Shown: positions 48,958 through 58,017, numbered from the stretch's first letter. The stretch is DNA of 64,000 nucleotides from Vibrio neptunius (GCA_019339365.1 CP079859.1:2108001-2172000), one strand, 5' to 3'. Numbers and translations: made by a program. The notes: generated from the sequence alone by a model not told the origin.

Positions 48958-50163
48958 ATGGAAAACAGTACCAAGCTTTTATGGCTGACAGGCCCAATGC
49001 AAGGTAGAGAGTTAAAACTACCTCAGGGTGAGCTCTCAATGGGGCCTAGCGGCGACATTATGGTGCCACTCGCTGAACGTGAACGATTAAACATTAGGGT
49101 TGAAGACAAGAGTGTGTTTGTAACAGACACAGTCCAAGTGTGGGCAAACGGGAGCCTTATAAATACCCAAGAGGCGTTACCAATGGGGGTGCCAATCGAA
49201 ATCTGTGGTGTGGGTCTGGTACTTGGTCAAGCTGATCAAGCATTGGAATGGCAAAAGCTCCCTAGACATGCCCAAACCAAACATAGCCGGACAACAAAAG
49301 TCGTACTACTGGCACTGACATTATTCACTGCCGCTCTGATGGCTCTGACTTTGATGTTGCCCGAAAAAGCAACACCTGTCTTCGATCCGCAGCTATGGTT
49401 GCAAAATCAGCTCAGTGTACCTGCATTGCATCAGGTCAATGCCAATTGGGGAGTGGATGGTGTCGTGACAATGACCGGCTATTGCGGCAACTCAACAGCG
49501 ATGGCTAAGTTAAAAGAGGGATTAAAACAGCACTCCATTCGCTTTACAAATAAGGCCGTTTGCACTGACACTCTGATTGGCAACGTGGAATCGGTGCTGA
49601 GTGCAAATGGATATCAGAACATCAACGTTATGCCATCAAGAAGAATGGGGGTCGTTAGAATTTCTGGTGCAATCCAATCAGGTGAGAAGTGGGACAAAGT
49701 AACTCGTGAATTGGAACAAGTTCAGGGTCTTAAACACTGGCAAGTGGCCAATGATATTGGTGGCTATGTTCAAAAATTCATTGAGGCTCTACGTGAAAAA
49801 GGTTTGCTTGACGGTCTGATGGTTGAACGTCGTCAGGACAGCATCATGGTAACAGGGCACTTTCAAAACAAAGTGCGTTCTCAGATACGTCAGGTAGGTA
49901 CCCAGTTAATGGCGCACACCGGCCAGAACATCGACATTCGATTTGAGAATATTCCGGTGAGAGACAATTTATCTCGTTATCTTTCAGGGCAAATTGTCAG
50001 TTTTGGTGGAAACAGTAGCCACCCTTTTGTCGAGTTAAGCAATGGCACTCGGCTGATATTAAACAGCAAACTTGATAGTGGTTATGTGGTAAGCCATATC
50101 GACCTGAAAGGGTTGGATCTTAGCCGAGATGGTGAACTTATTCATATACCTTTCATTTTATAG
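48958..50163 (+). CDS. sctD: T3SS inner-membrane ring protein SctD
   Basis: This 401-residue bitopic protein has an FHA-like cytoplasmic domain (LLWLTGPMQGRELKLPQGEL), a single membrane segment near 118-138 (VVLLALTLFTAALMALTLML) and a periplasmic part of about 260 residues. The layout matches SsaD. The ATG at 48958 follows GGGAG; an in-frame ATG at 48946 is possible but has no ribosome-binding site. SctD and SctJ build the inner ring; sctJ is not in this window. Confidence 0.92.
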   Translation: MENSTKLLWLTGPMQGRELKLPQGELSMGPSGDIMVPLAERERLNIRVEDKSVFVTDTVQVWANGSLINTQEALPMGVPIEICGVGLVLGQADQALEWQKLPRHAQTKHSRTTKVVLLALTLFTAALMALTLMLPEKATPVFDPQLWLQNQLSVPALHQVNANWGVDGVVTMTGYCGNSTAMAKLKEGLKQHSIRFTNKAVCTDTLIGNVESVLSANGYQNINVMPSRRMGVVRISGAIQSGEKWDKVTRELEQVQGLKHWQVANDIGGYVQKFIEALREKGLLDGLMVERRQDSIMVTGHFQNKVRSQIRQVGTQLMAHTGQNIDIRFENIPVRDNLSRYLSGQIVSFGGNSSHPFVELSNGTRLILNSKLDSGYVVSHIDLKGLDLSRDGELIHIPFIL

Positions 50164-50171
50164 GAGGCGTT

Positions 50172-50360
50172 ATGGCGCGAATTACTCAACTTGAATCGAC
50201 ACTAAGGCGAGAACCAAAGACAAAGGACGACTTCATTGTGCAGTTGAAAAATGCACGCCATGAATTGAGCAAGGGAAACAGCCCTGCCACAGAGAGTCTT
50301 TATCAGGCGATTGACGCCGCTCAGGATGTGATCAGTATTTTGGCAAAGCGTTACCAGTAA
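50172..50360 (+). CDS. ssaE: SsaE-like small T3SS chaperone
   Basis: This 62-residue helical protein begins ARITQLESTLRREPKTKDDF and contains IVQLKNARHELSKG and AIDAAQDVISILAKRY. Salmonella SsaE (about 80 residues) has the same pattern and the same place between ssaD and sseA, and works with SseA to handle SseB. This copy is shorter at the C-terminus. It lies 8 bases after sctD with an AGGAGG site. Confidence 0.82.
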   Translation: MARITQLESTLRREPKTKDDFIVQLKNARHELSKGNSPATESLYQAIDAAQDVISILAKRYQ

Positions 50361-50410
50361 ACAAATACAATCACCTACTTTACGTATTATTTTGAAAACC
50401 GGAGAAAACT

Positions 50411-50752
50411 ATGGATACATTCAACGACATTAAATCCGTAATGGATGATCTAAACAGCCGTCGTAGTATGCTTGCAGAACAGATGAAAGAATTTGAACAA
50501 TTGCAGAGCGAAATTCAGGTTTTGGTAGAAAAATCGGCGCATGATCCCGAAGCACGTAGGAAGCTAGAAAAGCTAAATCAGGCATTCCCCGAAGGGTTTA
50601 ACCACTCCCAGCAAGCTATTATGTCGAAAGTGACTCAGTTAGAAGACAACTTCAAACGGTTAGAAGATGGATTCAAAACCCTTGGGGACACTGATGATCA
50701 AAAGTCTGAGGCACCTAAACCAAAGAAACGAGTGCTCAAAAAATACATGTAG
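50411..50752 (+). CDS. sseA: SseA-like chaperone for filament/translocator proteins
   Basis: This 113-residue protein is a coiled coil (about 5-65), followed by AFPEGFNHSQQAIMSKVTQL and a basic lysine-rich tail (PKPKKRVLKKYM). SseA of Salmonella has the same length, a FPQGV segment in the same place and a basic C-terminus. It chaperones the filament protein SseB and the translocator SseD. The gene ends the ssaB-sctC-sctD-ssaE-sseA unit before a terminator. Confidence 0.85.
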   Translation: MDTFNDIKSVMDDLNSRRSMLAEQMKEFEQLQSEIQVLVEKSAHDPEARRKLEKLNQAFPEGFNHSQQAIMSKVTQLEDNFKRLEDGFKTLGDTDDQKSEAPKPKKRVLKKYM

Positions 50753-51109
50753 ATCTCAAAAGTCTTATTTTATTCGTCAATGACCATTATGGTCCTTTAC
50801 CGGTATAGCGAAATTGTTATACCGGTTTTTTATACTCAGATACGTTATAAACACTGATGGATGTTTTTATGTGGTGGACGACAATCGGTTTCGTGAATGT
50901 CGCACCTTTATAAAGTGACATATTTTTTCTATTCTTGCTTTAACATTTAAAAAACTGGTCCAACCACCGTTAGGAATGAATTTTGGATATTTGAAATAAA
51001 AAGAAAATACCAGCGGTAATATGGAATTACAAACTGAGATGCTAAATGGTGACTTTCCAATTTAGAACCCAGCTTGTAGTAGTAAACCTATTCATACGAG
51101 GAAAATATT
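50753..51109. other. Promoter region of the translocator operon
   Basis: These 357 bases lie between sseA-like and the first sseB-like gene. The first part holds a terminator (50799-50831). The rest is AT-rich and should contain the promoter of the translocator operon. The TCAGGT-N4-ACCTGA palindrome seen before other T3SS units is absent here. Confidence 0.55.
50799..50831 (+). terminator. Rho-independent terminator after sseA-like gene
   Basis: A perfect 9-base stem ACCGGTATA/TATACCGGT with a 10-base loop, followed by six T, ends the ssaB-to-sseA transcription unit. Confidence 0.9.
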
Positions 51110-51691
51110 ATGGCTGTTAATCTTAATGATACATCAGGTACTCAAGGTACTAGCATCATCAATTCTCAACAAAGTGAAGATATTAAAAATACCATAGCAT
51201 CACGAGGTGACTCCGTACTTTCTGGTGGTATTGCGGTTCTTTATATGTTCATGAACTTACTGTCTGAAATGGCCGATGCAAAATATTCTCAGATGCAGAA
51301 AAAATCTGAAGTGTCACGCACTGCTCAGGATATGGCAAACCGTGTCGACGAAAAGGTAGCGGAAGCCGCTAAAGATAAAGATGGAGACAAAGCAACCCGC
51401 CAACTGCCTTCAGACGTCGTCACCTACATGAGAGACAACGGTTTTACTGTCGATGGAAAATCGATCGATAAATACCTCCAAGAAAATGGTAATAATCTCG
51501 ATCAGGGCAAACTAAAAGCGGTCAAAGCGTCGCTAGAAACCGTATCGAATCGAGCGTCGGATTTTGTTTCACAATCCCAACTTCAATTACAAAAATTAAT
51601 GCAGACCTATAACGTGACCGTCAGTCTTTTAAATAGCATGCAAACCATGTTGGCTGAAATGAATAAATCGATTGCCCAGAATATCCGTTAA
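51110..51691 (+). CDS. sseB: SseB/EseB-like T3SS filament (translocator) protein, copy 1
   Basis: This 193-residue secreted protein matches SseB/EseB in order: a hydrophobic helix VLSGGIAVLYMFMNLLSEM, RTAQDMANRVDEKVAEAAK, the module LPSDVVTYMRDNGFTVDGKS, LDQGKLKAVKASLETVSNRA, and a C-terminal coiled coil. These proteins polymerise into a sheath that extends the needle toward the host membrane. It opens the translocator operon, 48 bases ahead of a second, larger paralogue. The C-terminal 60 residues of the two are nearly identical. Confidence 0.92.
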   Translation: MAVNLNDTSGTQGTSIINSQQSEDIKNTIASRGDSVLSGGIAVLYMFMNLLSEMADAKYSQMQKKSEVSRTAQDMANRVDEKVAEAAKDKDGDKATRQLPSDVVTYMRDNGFTVDGKSIDKYLQENGNNLDQGKLKAVKASLETVSNRASDFVSQSQLQLQKLMQTYNVTVSLLNSMQTMLAEMNKSIAQNIR

Positions 51692-51739
51692 TTATTTTTA
51701 ATGTAAACCTGTTCAATAAATTATTAAAAAGGAGTTGTT

Positions 51740-52531
51740 ATGCTTCAAATTGATAACGGCGTGAGCGCTCCTTTGTCTAAAGAAAATGACAAAGTTGAAA
51801 TAGAAAATGCGATTAAAGGCGATAGCGTATTGTCGGGTGGCGTAGCGGTATTGTATTTATTCATGAATCTTTTGTCTGAATTAGCCGATGCTAAGTACGG
51901 GCAGATGCAAGCCAAAGCGGATGTATCTCGCACCGCTCAAGACATGGCCAACCGTGTTGACGAAGTGATTGCCAGAGTGGCCAAAGAGGGTGACAAGGCA
52001 ACGGGTCAACTACCACCTGAAGTCGTCAAGTATATGCAGGACAATGGTTTCTCGGTTGATGGCATGTCTATTAGCGAGTATCTCAAAACCAATGATCCAT
52101 CAGCTAAGTATCTCGACAAGCTCAAAGCAAAAATTGACGCTAGTGGCCCAGAGGGTATGCAGTCATACAGTTGGCAGGATGTTGTGTCTTACATGGATCA
52201 ACACGGTATTAAGGTTGATGGAAAGCGTGCATGTGATTATATCTGGAGTCTGCCTGAAGTGGGCTACATGTCTGGCCAGCGTATTAACAAGGACCACATG
52301 CAGCACATCGCCGATACCCTACAAGCCTCAGGTGGTCTTGATCAGGGCAAACTAAAAGCGGTCAAAGCTGCACTTGATACCGTATCTAACCGGGCATCTG
52401 ACTTTGTTTCTCAGTCACAGCTTCAGCTGCAAAAAATCATGCAAACCTACAACGTGACCGTGAGTCTGCTGAACAGCATGCAAACCATGCTAGCAGAAAT
52501 GAACAAGTCCATTGCACAAAACATTAGATAG
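51740..52531 (+). CDS. sseB: SseB/EseB-like T3SS filament protein, copy 2 with duplicated central module
   Basis: This 263-residue SseB paralogue follows copy 1. It has the same N-terminal hydrophobic helix and C-terminal coiled coil. The centre carries two versions of the V-x-YM-x-x-(N/H)G-x-x-VDG module: VVKYMQDNGFSVDGMSISEY and VVSYMDQHGIKVDGKRACDY, the second inside about 70 extra residues. A stretch of 29 bases is identical in the two genes (51500-51528 and 52340-52368). It has its own strong AAGGAG site. Two filament subunits in one operon suggest a mixed filament or alternative use. Confidence 0.9.
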   Translation: MLQIDNGVSAPLSKENDKVEIENAIKGDSVLSGGVAVLYLFMNLLSELADAKYGQMQAKADVSRTAQDMANRVDEVIARVAKEGDKATGQLPPEVVKYMQDNGFSVDGMSISEYLKTNDPSAKYLDKLKAKIDASGPEGMQSYSWQDVVSYMDQHGIKVDGKRACDYIWSLPEVGYMSGQRINKDHMQHIADTLQASGGLDQGKLKAVKAALDTVSNRASDFVSQSQLQLQKIMQTYNVTVSLLNSMQTMLAEMNKSIAQNIR

Positions 52532-52540
52532 GAGGTCGTT

Positions 52541-53014
52541 ATGGTAGAAAAAGATTTTGAAACCTTGCAGGCATTCTTGCAGCAGGGTGGCTCACTCAAA
52601 ATGCTGGCAGACGTAGAACAGAAAGATCTCGACCTTCTGTACCAATATGGCACTCAGCTTATGAACTATGGCGATTACCAAGGTGCGAAACGGATCTTTT
52701 ACTTGTTGATGAAAATTGACCAGTGGAACTTTGATTACTTTTTTGCGCTAGGAACATGTTGTCAGCAACTCAAACAATATGAAGAGGCGATTTTCTGTTT
52801 TGGTCGTGCAGGTATTGTCAAAGTAGAAGACCCCCGTGCTCCTTACTTTGCAGGTAACAACTACCTAGCCTTAGGCAATAATGAATACGCGATTAAATCT
52901 TACCAAGCGTCGTTGCGTGTATGCGACTGTCATCCTGACGGAGTGTGGGATGAGATCGCAGAGAAAGCCAACAAAGCTTTAGCTCAATTTACTCAGGAGG
53001 TTCACCATGACTAG
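52541..53014 (+). CDS. sscA: SscA/SycD-like TPR chaperone of translocators
   Basis: This 157-residue class II chaperone has about three tetratricopeptide-like repeats (YQGAKRIFYLLMKIDQWNFD, then FFALGTCCQQLKQYEEAIFC, then YFAGNNYLALGNNEYAIKSY). Class II chaperones hold the hydrophobic translocators before export. It precedes and overlaps the SseC-like gene by eight bases, as SscA does in SPI-2. Confidence 0.93.
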   Translation: MVEKDFETLQAFLQQGGSLKMLADVEQKDLDLLYQYGTQLMNYGDYQGAKRIFYLLMKIDQWNFDYFFALGTCCQQLKQYEEAIFCFGRAGIVKVEDPRAPYFAGNNYLALGNNEYAIKSYQASLRVCDCHPDGVWDEIAEKANKALAQFTQEVHHD

Positions 53015-54446
53015 TGTTAGCTTCAATACCCAAATGCCAGTAACAGGCACATCGGAAACTGAGCATCTTGATAAAAGTAAGGAAACCAAGGCGCGTTTAC
53101 CTTCATCTGGAACGCCGGGTGGCCTTGTTGATGTCATCGACCATGAAACAAAAACGCGAGTGGTTAGCTCAGACGTAGCGAGTCAGGCATTACAACGTGT
53201 ACTATCGGCTTTTCACAAGGGTGACAACGTCACAGTTAGTCAACTAGAAAAAGCTTCCATGAACGATATGGTTCTCATGGCTGCTAACCTAGGACTTAAA
53301 ACCTTTGGCGACACAGCAAATGCCGCTGCTAAAGCCAGTAGACTGATGACGGATACGCAAGCCGTACTGCGTGATCAGCAAGTCAAAGAGTTTCAGGAGC
53401 AACTCGCTAAGCGAATAGAACAATCTGAGAAAGCCCATAAAGGCGGCATTTTCGGTGCGATCTTCGACTGGATTGTTGGTGCGGTGGAAGCTGTTGTCGG
53501 CGTATTCAAGTTGATTGAAGGCGCTGCGCGGATAGCCGTTGGAGATGTGGCTGGCGGGGCATTAGATATGGCCAGTGGTGCCGCTTACCTCACAGCAGGC
53601 ATTGCTGGCATGGTCAAAGCCGCTGCAGAAACGGCGATTCTTTGCGGGGCGGATAAAGAGAAGTGCCAACAGGTTATCGATGTGGCGGGAAAAGTTCAGC
53701 TAGGTGCAGAAATTGTCGGCATGGCCTTAGATATCTTCCAGGCAGGTCGAGCCATTTCAGCCACACGCTCGATTGCAAAAGGTACTGAAACGGCAATGAA
53801 AGAGGCGGCACCGAAACTAGTCGAAAGCATAAGTAAAGGCTCTACACAAGAAGTAACCAACATCGCGCAGCAAGTCGGTAAACAAGTCTCTGAGCAAGTG
53901 GCTGAACAGGTCAGCAAACAATTAATGAGCGGCGTAAGTAAGGGCGTAGAGCAAGTTGCAGAGCGCGGCGGTCAAATTGCTAAGTCTTTGGGCAAAGCGT
54001 TCAGTGAAGAAGCGATCCAGCAAATCGTGACTAAATCGGTAGAGAAAGCAGCGACTGCTGCCATCGAGAAAGGGGCTCAGATCACTGCTCAGGAGATCAC
54101 CAAACAAGTCACGACTATGGTGCGTAATGAAGTGATCAAAACCGTTATCAAAGCATGTACCTACACCTCACTTGATCTACTTCGCGCTTCAGCAGGCTCT
54201 GGCAAAGCCATAACCAGCGGTATCGTGACCGAAGAGAAAGCGAAACTTCAAAAACAAATTGAAGAGTTGATTCTGAAACAAAATCTAATGGAATTCTGCT
54301 ACGACTGGTACGACAAGGCCAAAGAGCAGCAATCCAAAACCATCAAAAATTTGGTGGACAAACAAGGCGACACCTTAGACGGTGCAAGCAAAGTCATCAA
54401 TGAAACGGGTATGTTACAAGCACGCATTGCGACATCAGCAGTGTAG
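53007..54446 (+). CDS. sseC: SseC-like large translocator (pore) protein
   Basis: This 479-residue protein has a polar N-terminus for chaperone binding, a hydrophobic region near 148-215 (IFGAIFDWIVGAVEAVVGVF, then ALDMASGAAYLTAGIAGMVK), and a long C-terminal amphipathic helical part rich in Q, K and V repeats. This is the layout of SseC/EseC/YopB, which insert in the host membrane. The gene lies between the SscA-like chaperone and the SseD-like gene, exactly as in SPI-2. Confidence 0.93.
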   Translation: MTSVSFNTQMPVTGTSETEHLDKSKETKARLPSSGTPGGLVDVIDHETKTRVVSSDVASQALQRVLSAFHKGDNVTVSQLEKASMNDMVLMAANLGLKTFGDTANAAAKASRLMTDTQAVLRDQQVKEFQEQLAKRIEQSEKAHKGGIFGAIFDWIVGAVEAVVGVFKLIEGAARIAVGDVAGGALDMASGAAYLTAGIAGMVKAAAETAILCGADKEKCQQVIDVAGKVQLGAEIVGMALDIFQAGRAISATRSIAKGTETAMKEAAPKLVESISKGSTQEVTNIAQQVGKQVSEQVAEQVSKQLMSGVSKGVEQVAERGGQIAKSLGKAFSEEAIQQIVTKSVEKAATAAIEKGAQITAQEITKQVTTMVRNEVIKTVIKACTYTSLDLLRASAGSGKAITSGIVTEEKAKLQKQIEELILKQNLMEFCYDWYDKAKEQQSKTIKNLVDKQGDTLDGASKVINETGMLQARIATSAV

Positions 54447-54459
54447 CTAAGGGGAAATT

Positions 54460-55050
54460 ATGAGTGAAGTACAAGTATCAAATAATGCTCCGGTAAACGC
54501 GTCGAGTCACACTGGCTACGATCAAGATGTATCTGGTAGTGAAGCGATGGATGCTATCTCACAGCTCAATGAGCTGATTATAAAACTGGCTGAGATTTTC
54601 AAGAAGCTGCGCAATGTGCTCCAGGAATACAACCAAAAACAACAACTGTTAGGCTGGGATGTGCAAAAAGCGTCGATGGACACTAAACGTGATGCAATCA
54701 AAAGTGCGTTTGAATCTGCTGCATGGTCTGGTGGGTTACAAATTCTGTCAGGTGCAATTGGTATGGTGGGCGTTGGTGCAACGAGTAAGTTTGGTGAAGG
54801 AGCCACTCATCTCGGTCAAGCATTGGGCAAAGGCGTCGATGGCGCAGGATCCATGGTATCAGCGTCTATCACCAAGGACGCTGAAATGGAAAAAATGGAT
54901 GGTGAATTCAAAGCGTTGAACGCTCAGAACTATGCCAAGAATGTCAACGAACTCAGTGATAAAGCACGTCAAATATCAGAGCAGATGCGTTCACTGGTCA
55001 AAGAGTTAGTCGAACTCCACGGTCGCATTGCGTCCGCTGTCCATAACTGA
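54460..55050 (+). CDS. sseD: SseD-like small translocator protein
   Basis: This 196-residue protein matches SseD in layout: a polar N-terminus, helix LAEIFKKLRNVLQEYNQKQQ, a segment QQLLGWDVQKASMDTKRDAI, then a glycine-rich hydrophobic stretch (SGGLQILSGAIGMVGVGATS) and a C-terminal coiled coil. SseD pairs with SseC to form the translocation pore. The counterpart of SseE, present in SPI-2 after sseD, is not found here. Confidence 0.92.
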   Translation: MSEVQVSNNAPVNASSHTGYDQDVSGSEAMDAISQLNELIIKLAEIFKKLRNVLQEYNQKQQLLGWDVQKASMDTKRDAIKSAFESAAWSGGLQILSGAIGMVGVGATSKFGEGATHLGQALGKGVDGAGSMVSASITKDAEMEKMDGEFKALNAQNYAKNVNELSDKARQISEQMRSLVKELVELHGRIASAVHN

Positions 55051-55072
55051 TCTCTTCTTTACATAAACCTAG

Positions 55073-55101
55073 TGCAGAGCACCGTTCTTCGGTGCTCTGC
55101 A
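55073..55101 (+). promoter_or_regulatory. Hairpin between sseD-like and sscB-like genes
   Basis: A perfect 12-base stem TGCAGAGCACCG/CGGTGCTCTGCA with loop TTCTT ends two bases before an ATG at 55103 and 16 bases before the better-supported ATG at 55118. No T-run follows, so it could be a processing, attenuation or translation-control element inside the operon. Confidence 0.55.
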
Positions 55102-55117
55102 GATGATGGAATATCTT

Positions 55118-55597
55118 ATGACAAACACAAATTTCCTGCCAGTCGACATTAATCAAGTCGCAGAATCCATTCAGGATGTCGTCAGCGGTCATAAAACTCT
55201 GGCGCAGCTCAATGGTGTAAAACAATCAGAATTAGAACAGGTCTATCAGAATGCTCTGGAGCGATATCAAGAACAAGATATGTCCGGAGCTCTGACACAT
55301 TTTACCTATCTGGTAATGAATAATCCTTGGCGTCGTGAATACATGTTCGGTATGGCCTCCACTCTTCACGCCCTAGATCAATTTGAACATGCATTGACGT
55401 TTTATGGGTATGCCACTTTGATGAATGCCTGTGACGCTGGCGTTACCTTCAGAATAGGCCAGTGTTATTTGTCACTGAAAAAACAACCTGAAGCTATTGA
55501 TGCATTACAAACCAGTATTGAACAAAGTTACATTCCCCCTGAACAACCAGAGATTCGTGCAATCGCACAATCGTTACTTGATGACATCACTCATTAA
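55118..55597 (+). CDS. sscB: SscB-like TPR chaperone for the downstream effector
   Basis: This 159-residue class II chaperone (from the ATG at 55118, GATGGAA upstream) has TPR-like helices (YQEQDMSGALTHFTYLVMNN, then FGMASTLHALDQFEHALTFY, then FRIGQCYLSLKKQPEAIDAL). In SPI-2 SscB serves the effector SseF, and the next gene here is SseF-like, so the pair is preserved. A start at 55103 would add five residues but lies directly against the hairpin. Confidence 0.88.
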   Translation: MTNTNFLPVDINQVAESIQDVVSGHKTLAQLNGVKQSELEQVYQNALERYQEQDMSGALTHFTYLVMNNPWRREYMFGMASTLHALDQFEHALTFYGYATLMNACDAGVTFRIGQCYLSLKKQPEAIDALQTSIEQSYIPPEQPEIRAIAQSLLDDITH

Positions 55598-55617
55598 CTC
55601 GCAGTAGGAGAGCTCAC

Positions 55618-56842
55618 ATGCCAACAGAAATTTCTTCCCAAGGGCTGGCAAACCTCAGCTATTTAGATTTGGCGATGCCGAAATCGACATCGAAACTCGA
55701 AGCAAGAACGTTCGATATTTCACAGGTGCCACTCAAAGACCAGATGAATACGGTCAACCATTTGGATCTTGCAGTTACACCAGAGCAGAGTCACTATTTA
55801 AGTACGCACAAAACCTCAACAACAGAATCAAAACAGTTAATCGAAAACTCAACCCGTCTTTATGATCAGGCGCAAAAAGCAGGGGTGGACGTCGCAAAAA
55901 GCACCTTTTTTAAAGAGCTGTTCAATGTTGCAATAGCGGGAATTGGTTTAGGGCTTGCTATCGCGGCGACGGTTTTTAGTGGCGGTCTAGGGGTTCCACT
56001 TGTTGCAGCAGCCGGTGTCGCGTTCGCATTGGCGGTTTCTGATGCTGGTTGTGCTGCCGCCAATTGGTACAGTAAAGCGCATGGAGGTGAAGGGCTTAAA
56101 ATGGGGGCGGATACCATTTCAAATCTTACTTATAAATTGCTTGAAAAGATGGGGATGAGTGATGATCGAGCGCAGTATTGGGCGAAAGCAAGCTCTGCGC
56201 TACTTAGATTAGGGCTTACGATAGGGACTCTATATGCAGGGACTGTCTCAGTACCATCAGCCCTTGGAGCCGCTAGCAGTGTGATATCCACAACCAAACT
56301 TGCAAAACTGGGGGTTGGTGCAGCCGGAGACAAAGCTCTCGGATTTAGCTTGGACAACAACAAAAAGCACAAGAGAAAGCAGACAATGAGCTCAGAGCGC
56401 ATAAACAGAAACTAAAATCTCAACTTACAGACGAAGTCATGTCCGGCGCTATGTCGATGAGAACAGCAGACATGTCGACCAAATTGTCAGGGTTGTCTAA
56501 AAAGTGTCCGGTTTGTCTGATGAACTCAGTTCAGCTAAGCAAGAACGAAACGAACTTACCCATGAAATCCAAGGCAAAGATGAACAGCTTCATCTAGCGA
56601 GCGAGAAAGCGAAACAGCAGGAACAATCTCAAGCGATTCTTCTCGCTGCCCAAAACGCCGCTAAACTCCGGGAAGCGATGTTGAGGGAAGAGCTTGCCAA
56701 GAAAGATCAAATACTGAACGATCTCAAGCTGAAATTAGAAGCGTTTATGAACTCAGGTGGTGCGGGTGAGGATGTAAAAAGCTATCGCCTGTCATTGTTT
56801 AAAAGACTAGATTTCGTACGGTTAACTAGCATCATATTCTAA
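55618..56842 (+). CDS. sseF: SseF/EseG-like effector with long coiled-coil tail, frameshifted twice in this sequence
   Basis: The N-terminal 240 residues contain the SseF-type hydrophobic domain: AATVFSGGLGVPLVAAAGVA followed by FALAVSDAGCAAANWY, then LKMGADTISNLTYKLLEKMG and a LLRLGLTIGTLY segment, with the spacing seen in Salmonella SseF. The first frame stops at 56415. A coiled coil continues in a second frame (ADNELRAHKQKLKSQLTDEV) and a third (LSSAKQERNELTHEIQGKDE). One added A in each of the A5 runs at 56362-56366 and 56499-56503 restores about 408 residues. The tail is absent from Salmonella SseF; Edwardsiella EseG, which disrupts microtubules, is the better comparison. Confidence 0.8.
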
Positions 56843-57164
56843 GATACGGCCGATTGGTGCCTGTTTAAACATGTCGCCTTCGAACACAAATTAATAATAA
56901 ATTGGCTCGGGGCCTGTCGACACTAACAGGCCCATTTTCAAATAGAGTAAGCGGTGAGTCACCTCAAAAAGCGCTTTTCTTAATTCACCAAGCACCGACG
57001 CATTCTCTTTCTTCGCCCACCAAATCGCAGACCACCTGATATGTGTAAATAGACATATGATTTCATAAAATGTGATAGTCTTATGCGCCCTAAGTCTTAT
57101 TGATATTTTTCAAAAGGTTGAGGCGAGGGAACGTTTGGTACTTATTTGCATGATGGAGAAAGGA
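56843..57164. other. Intergenic region at the end of the translocator operon
   Basis: About 320 bases between the SseF-like gene and the B3-type hydrolase. It contains a terminator (56910-56938) and otherwise no gene that I can support. Confidence 0.45.
56910..56938 (+). terminator. Terminator of the translocator/effector operon
   Basis: A perfect 8-base stem GGGCCTGT/ACAGGCCC with an 8-base loop, followed by ATTTTC, lies 68 bases after the SseF-like gene. Confidence 0.75.
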
Positions 57165-58017
57165 ATGCGTTTAACTCTATGTCTTATCACTTTGTTTTTG
57201 TCGGCATCAACATTTTCACACACGGATAGTCCTAAGATGAGTGTTGAAAATGGCTATGTTGAGCCATTTAAGATGTTCGACAACGTCTATTACATCGGAG
57301 ATAAATGGGTGTCTTCTTATGCGATAGAAACATCATCTGGTCTGGTGATTATCGACACTCTAGACTTTCCATATAGCAAATGGATTCCAGAGAACCTACG
57401 GAAATTGGGATTAGGCGACAAAACGGTGAGTCACATTATTGTTACGCATGGGCATTCTGATCACGTCGGTGGGGCAGAATTTCTTCAGTCCACCTACAAT
57501 GCTAAGGTGATCATGACAAAAAAAGGGTTAGAACTCACAAAAAAACAGTCACAAAAAAGTCAAGGTGAGAATAAGTTCCTTCCACCGAGAGTGTTCAAAT
57601 TTGCTGAAGATGAATCCGAAGTTTTACTAGGCAATACAAAGTTTAAGTTTTACATCACACCGGGGCACACGGAAGGCGACTTATCGATTGACTTTTTAGT
57701 GGAAGATGACGGAAAAGCGTATCGGGCTTTTGTTGTCGGTGGGCATGGCATTAATTTCCCAAAACCCTGAGCTCGTAAGGCAATATTTCACGAGCATGAA
57801 AAGAGTGAAACAAATAGCAAAGAGTAGCCCTATGGTAACGGTAAACTTGTCTAATCATCCTCATAAAAACAACCTGTTCTCTAACCGAGATAGAATGAGG
57901 GAAGGAAGCGCCAGTAACCCGTTTATTAACCAAGACAACTTTTTTAACTTCATTGATCAACAAGTGAAGTTAGCCACCAAGGAACAGTATAAGCCGAGTG
58001 AACCAAGTGTTGATTAA
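57165..58017 (+). CDS. Subclass B3-like metallo-beta-lactamase-fold hydrolase, frameshifted in this sequence
   Basis: From the ATG at 57165 (GGAGAAAGGA upstream) the protein has a signal peptide (about 1-19) and an intact zinc site THGHSDHVGG (H95, H97, D99, H100), a second-site PGHTEGDLS and GGHGINF. The frame stops at 57770 but resumes as NPELVRQYFTSMKRVK. Removing one base in the C3-A4-C3 stretch (57758-57767) gives about 283 residues, normal for B3-type enzymes. This fold hydrolyses beta-lactams in some members, but many relatives act on other substrates. Resistance cannot be inferred. Confidence 0.8.

Noticed and set aside
56504..56842. Separate 112-residue gene starting with GTG after the SseF-like gene
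   Set aside because: It has no ribosome-binding site, and its sequence continues the coiled coil of the preceding frame once two A5 runs are adjusted, so it is treated as part of one gene.
57165..58017. Antibiotic-resistance beta-lactamase
   Set aside because: The zinc motif is right for the fold, but many B3-like proteins are not beta-lactamases; nothing in the sequence proves that substrate.
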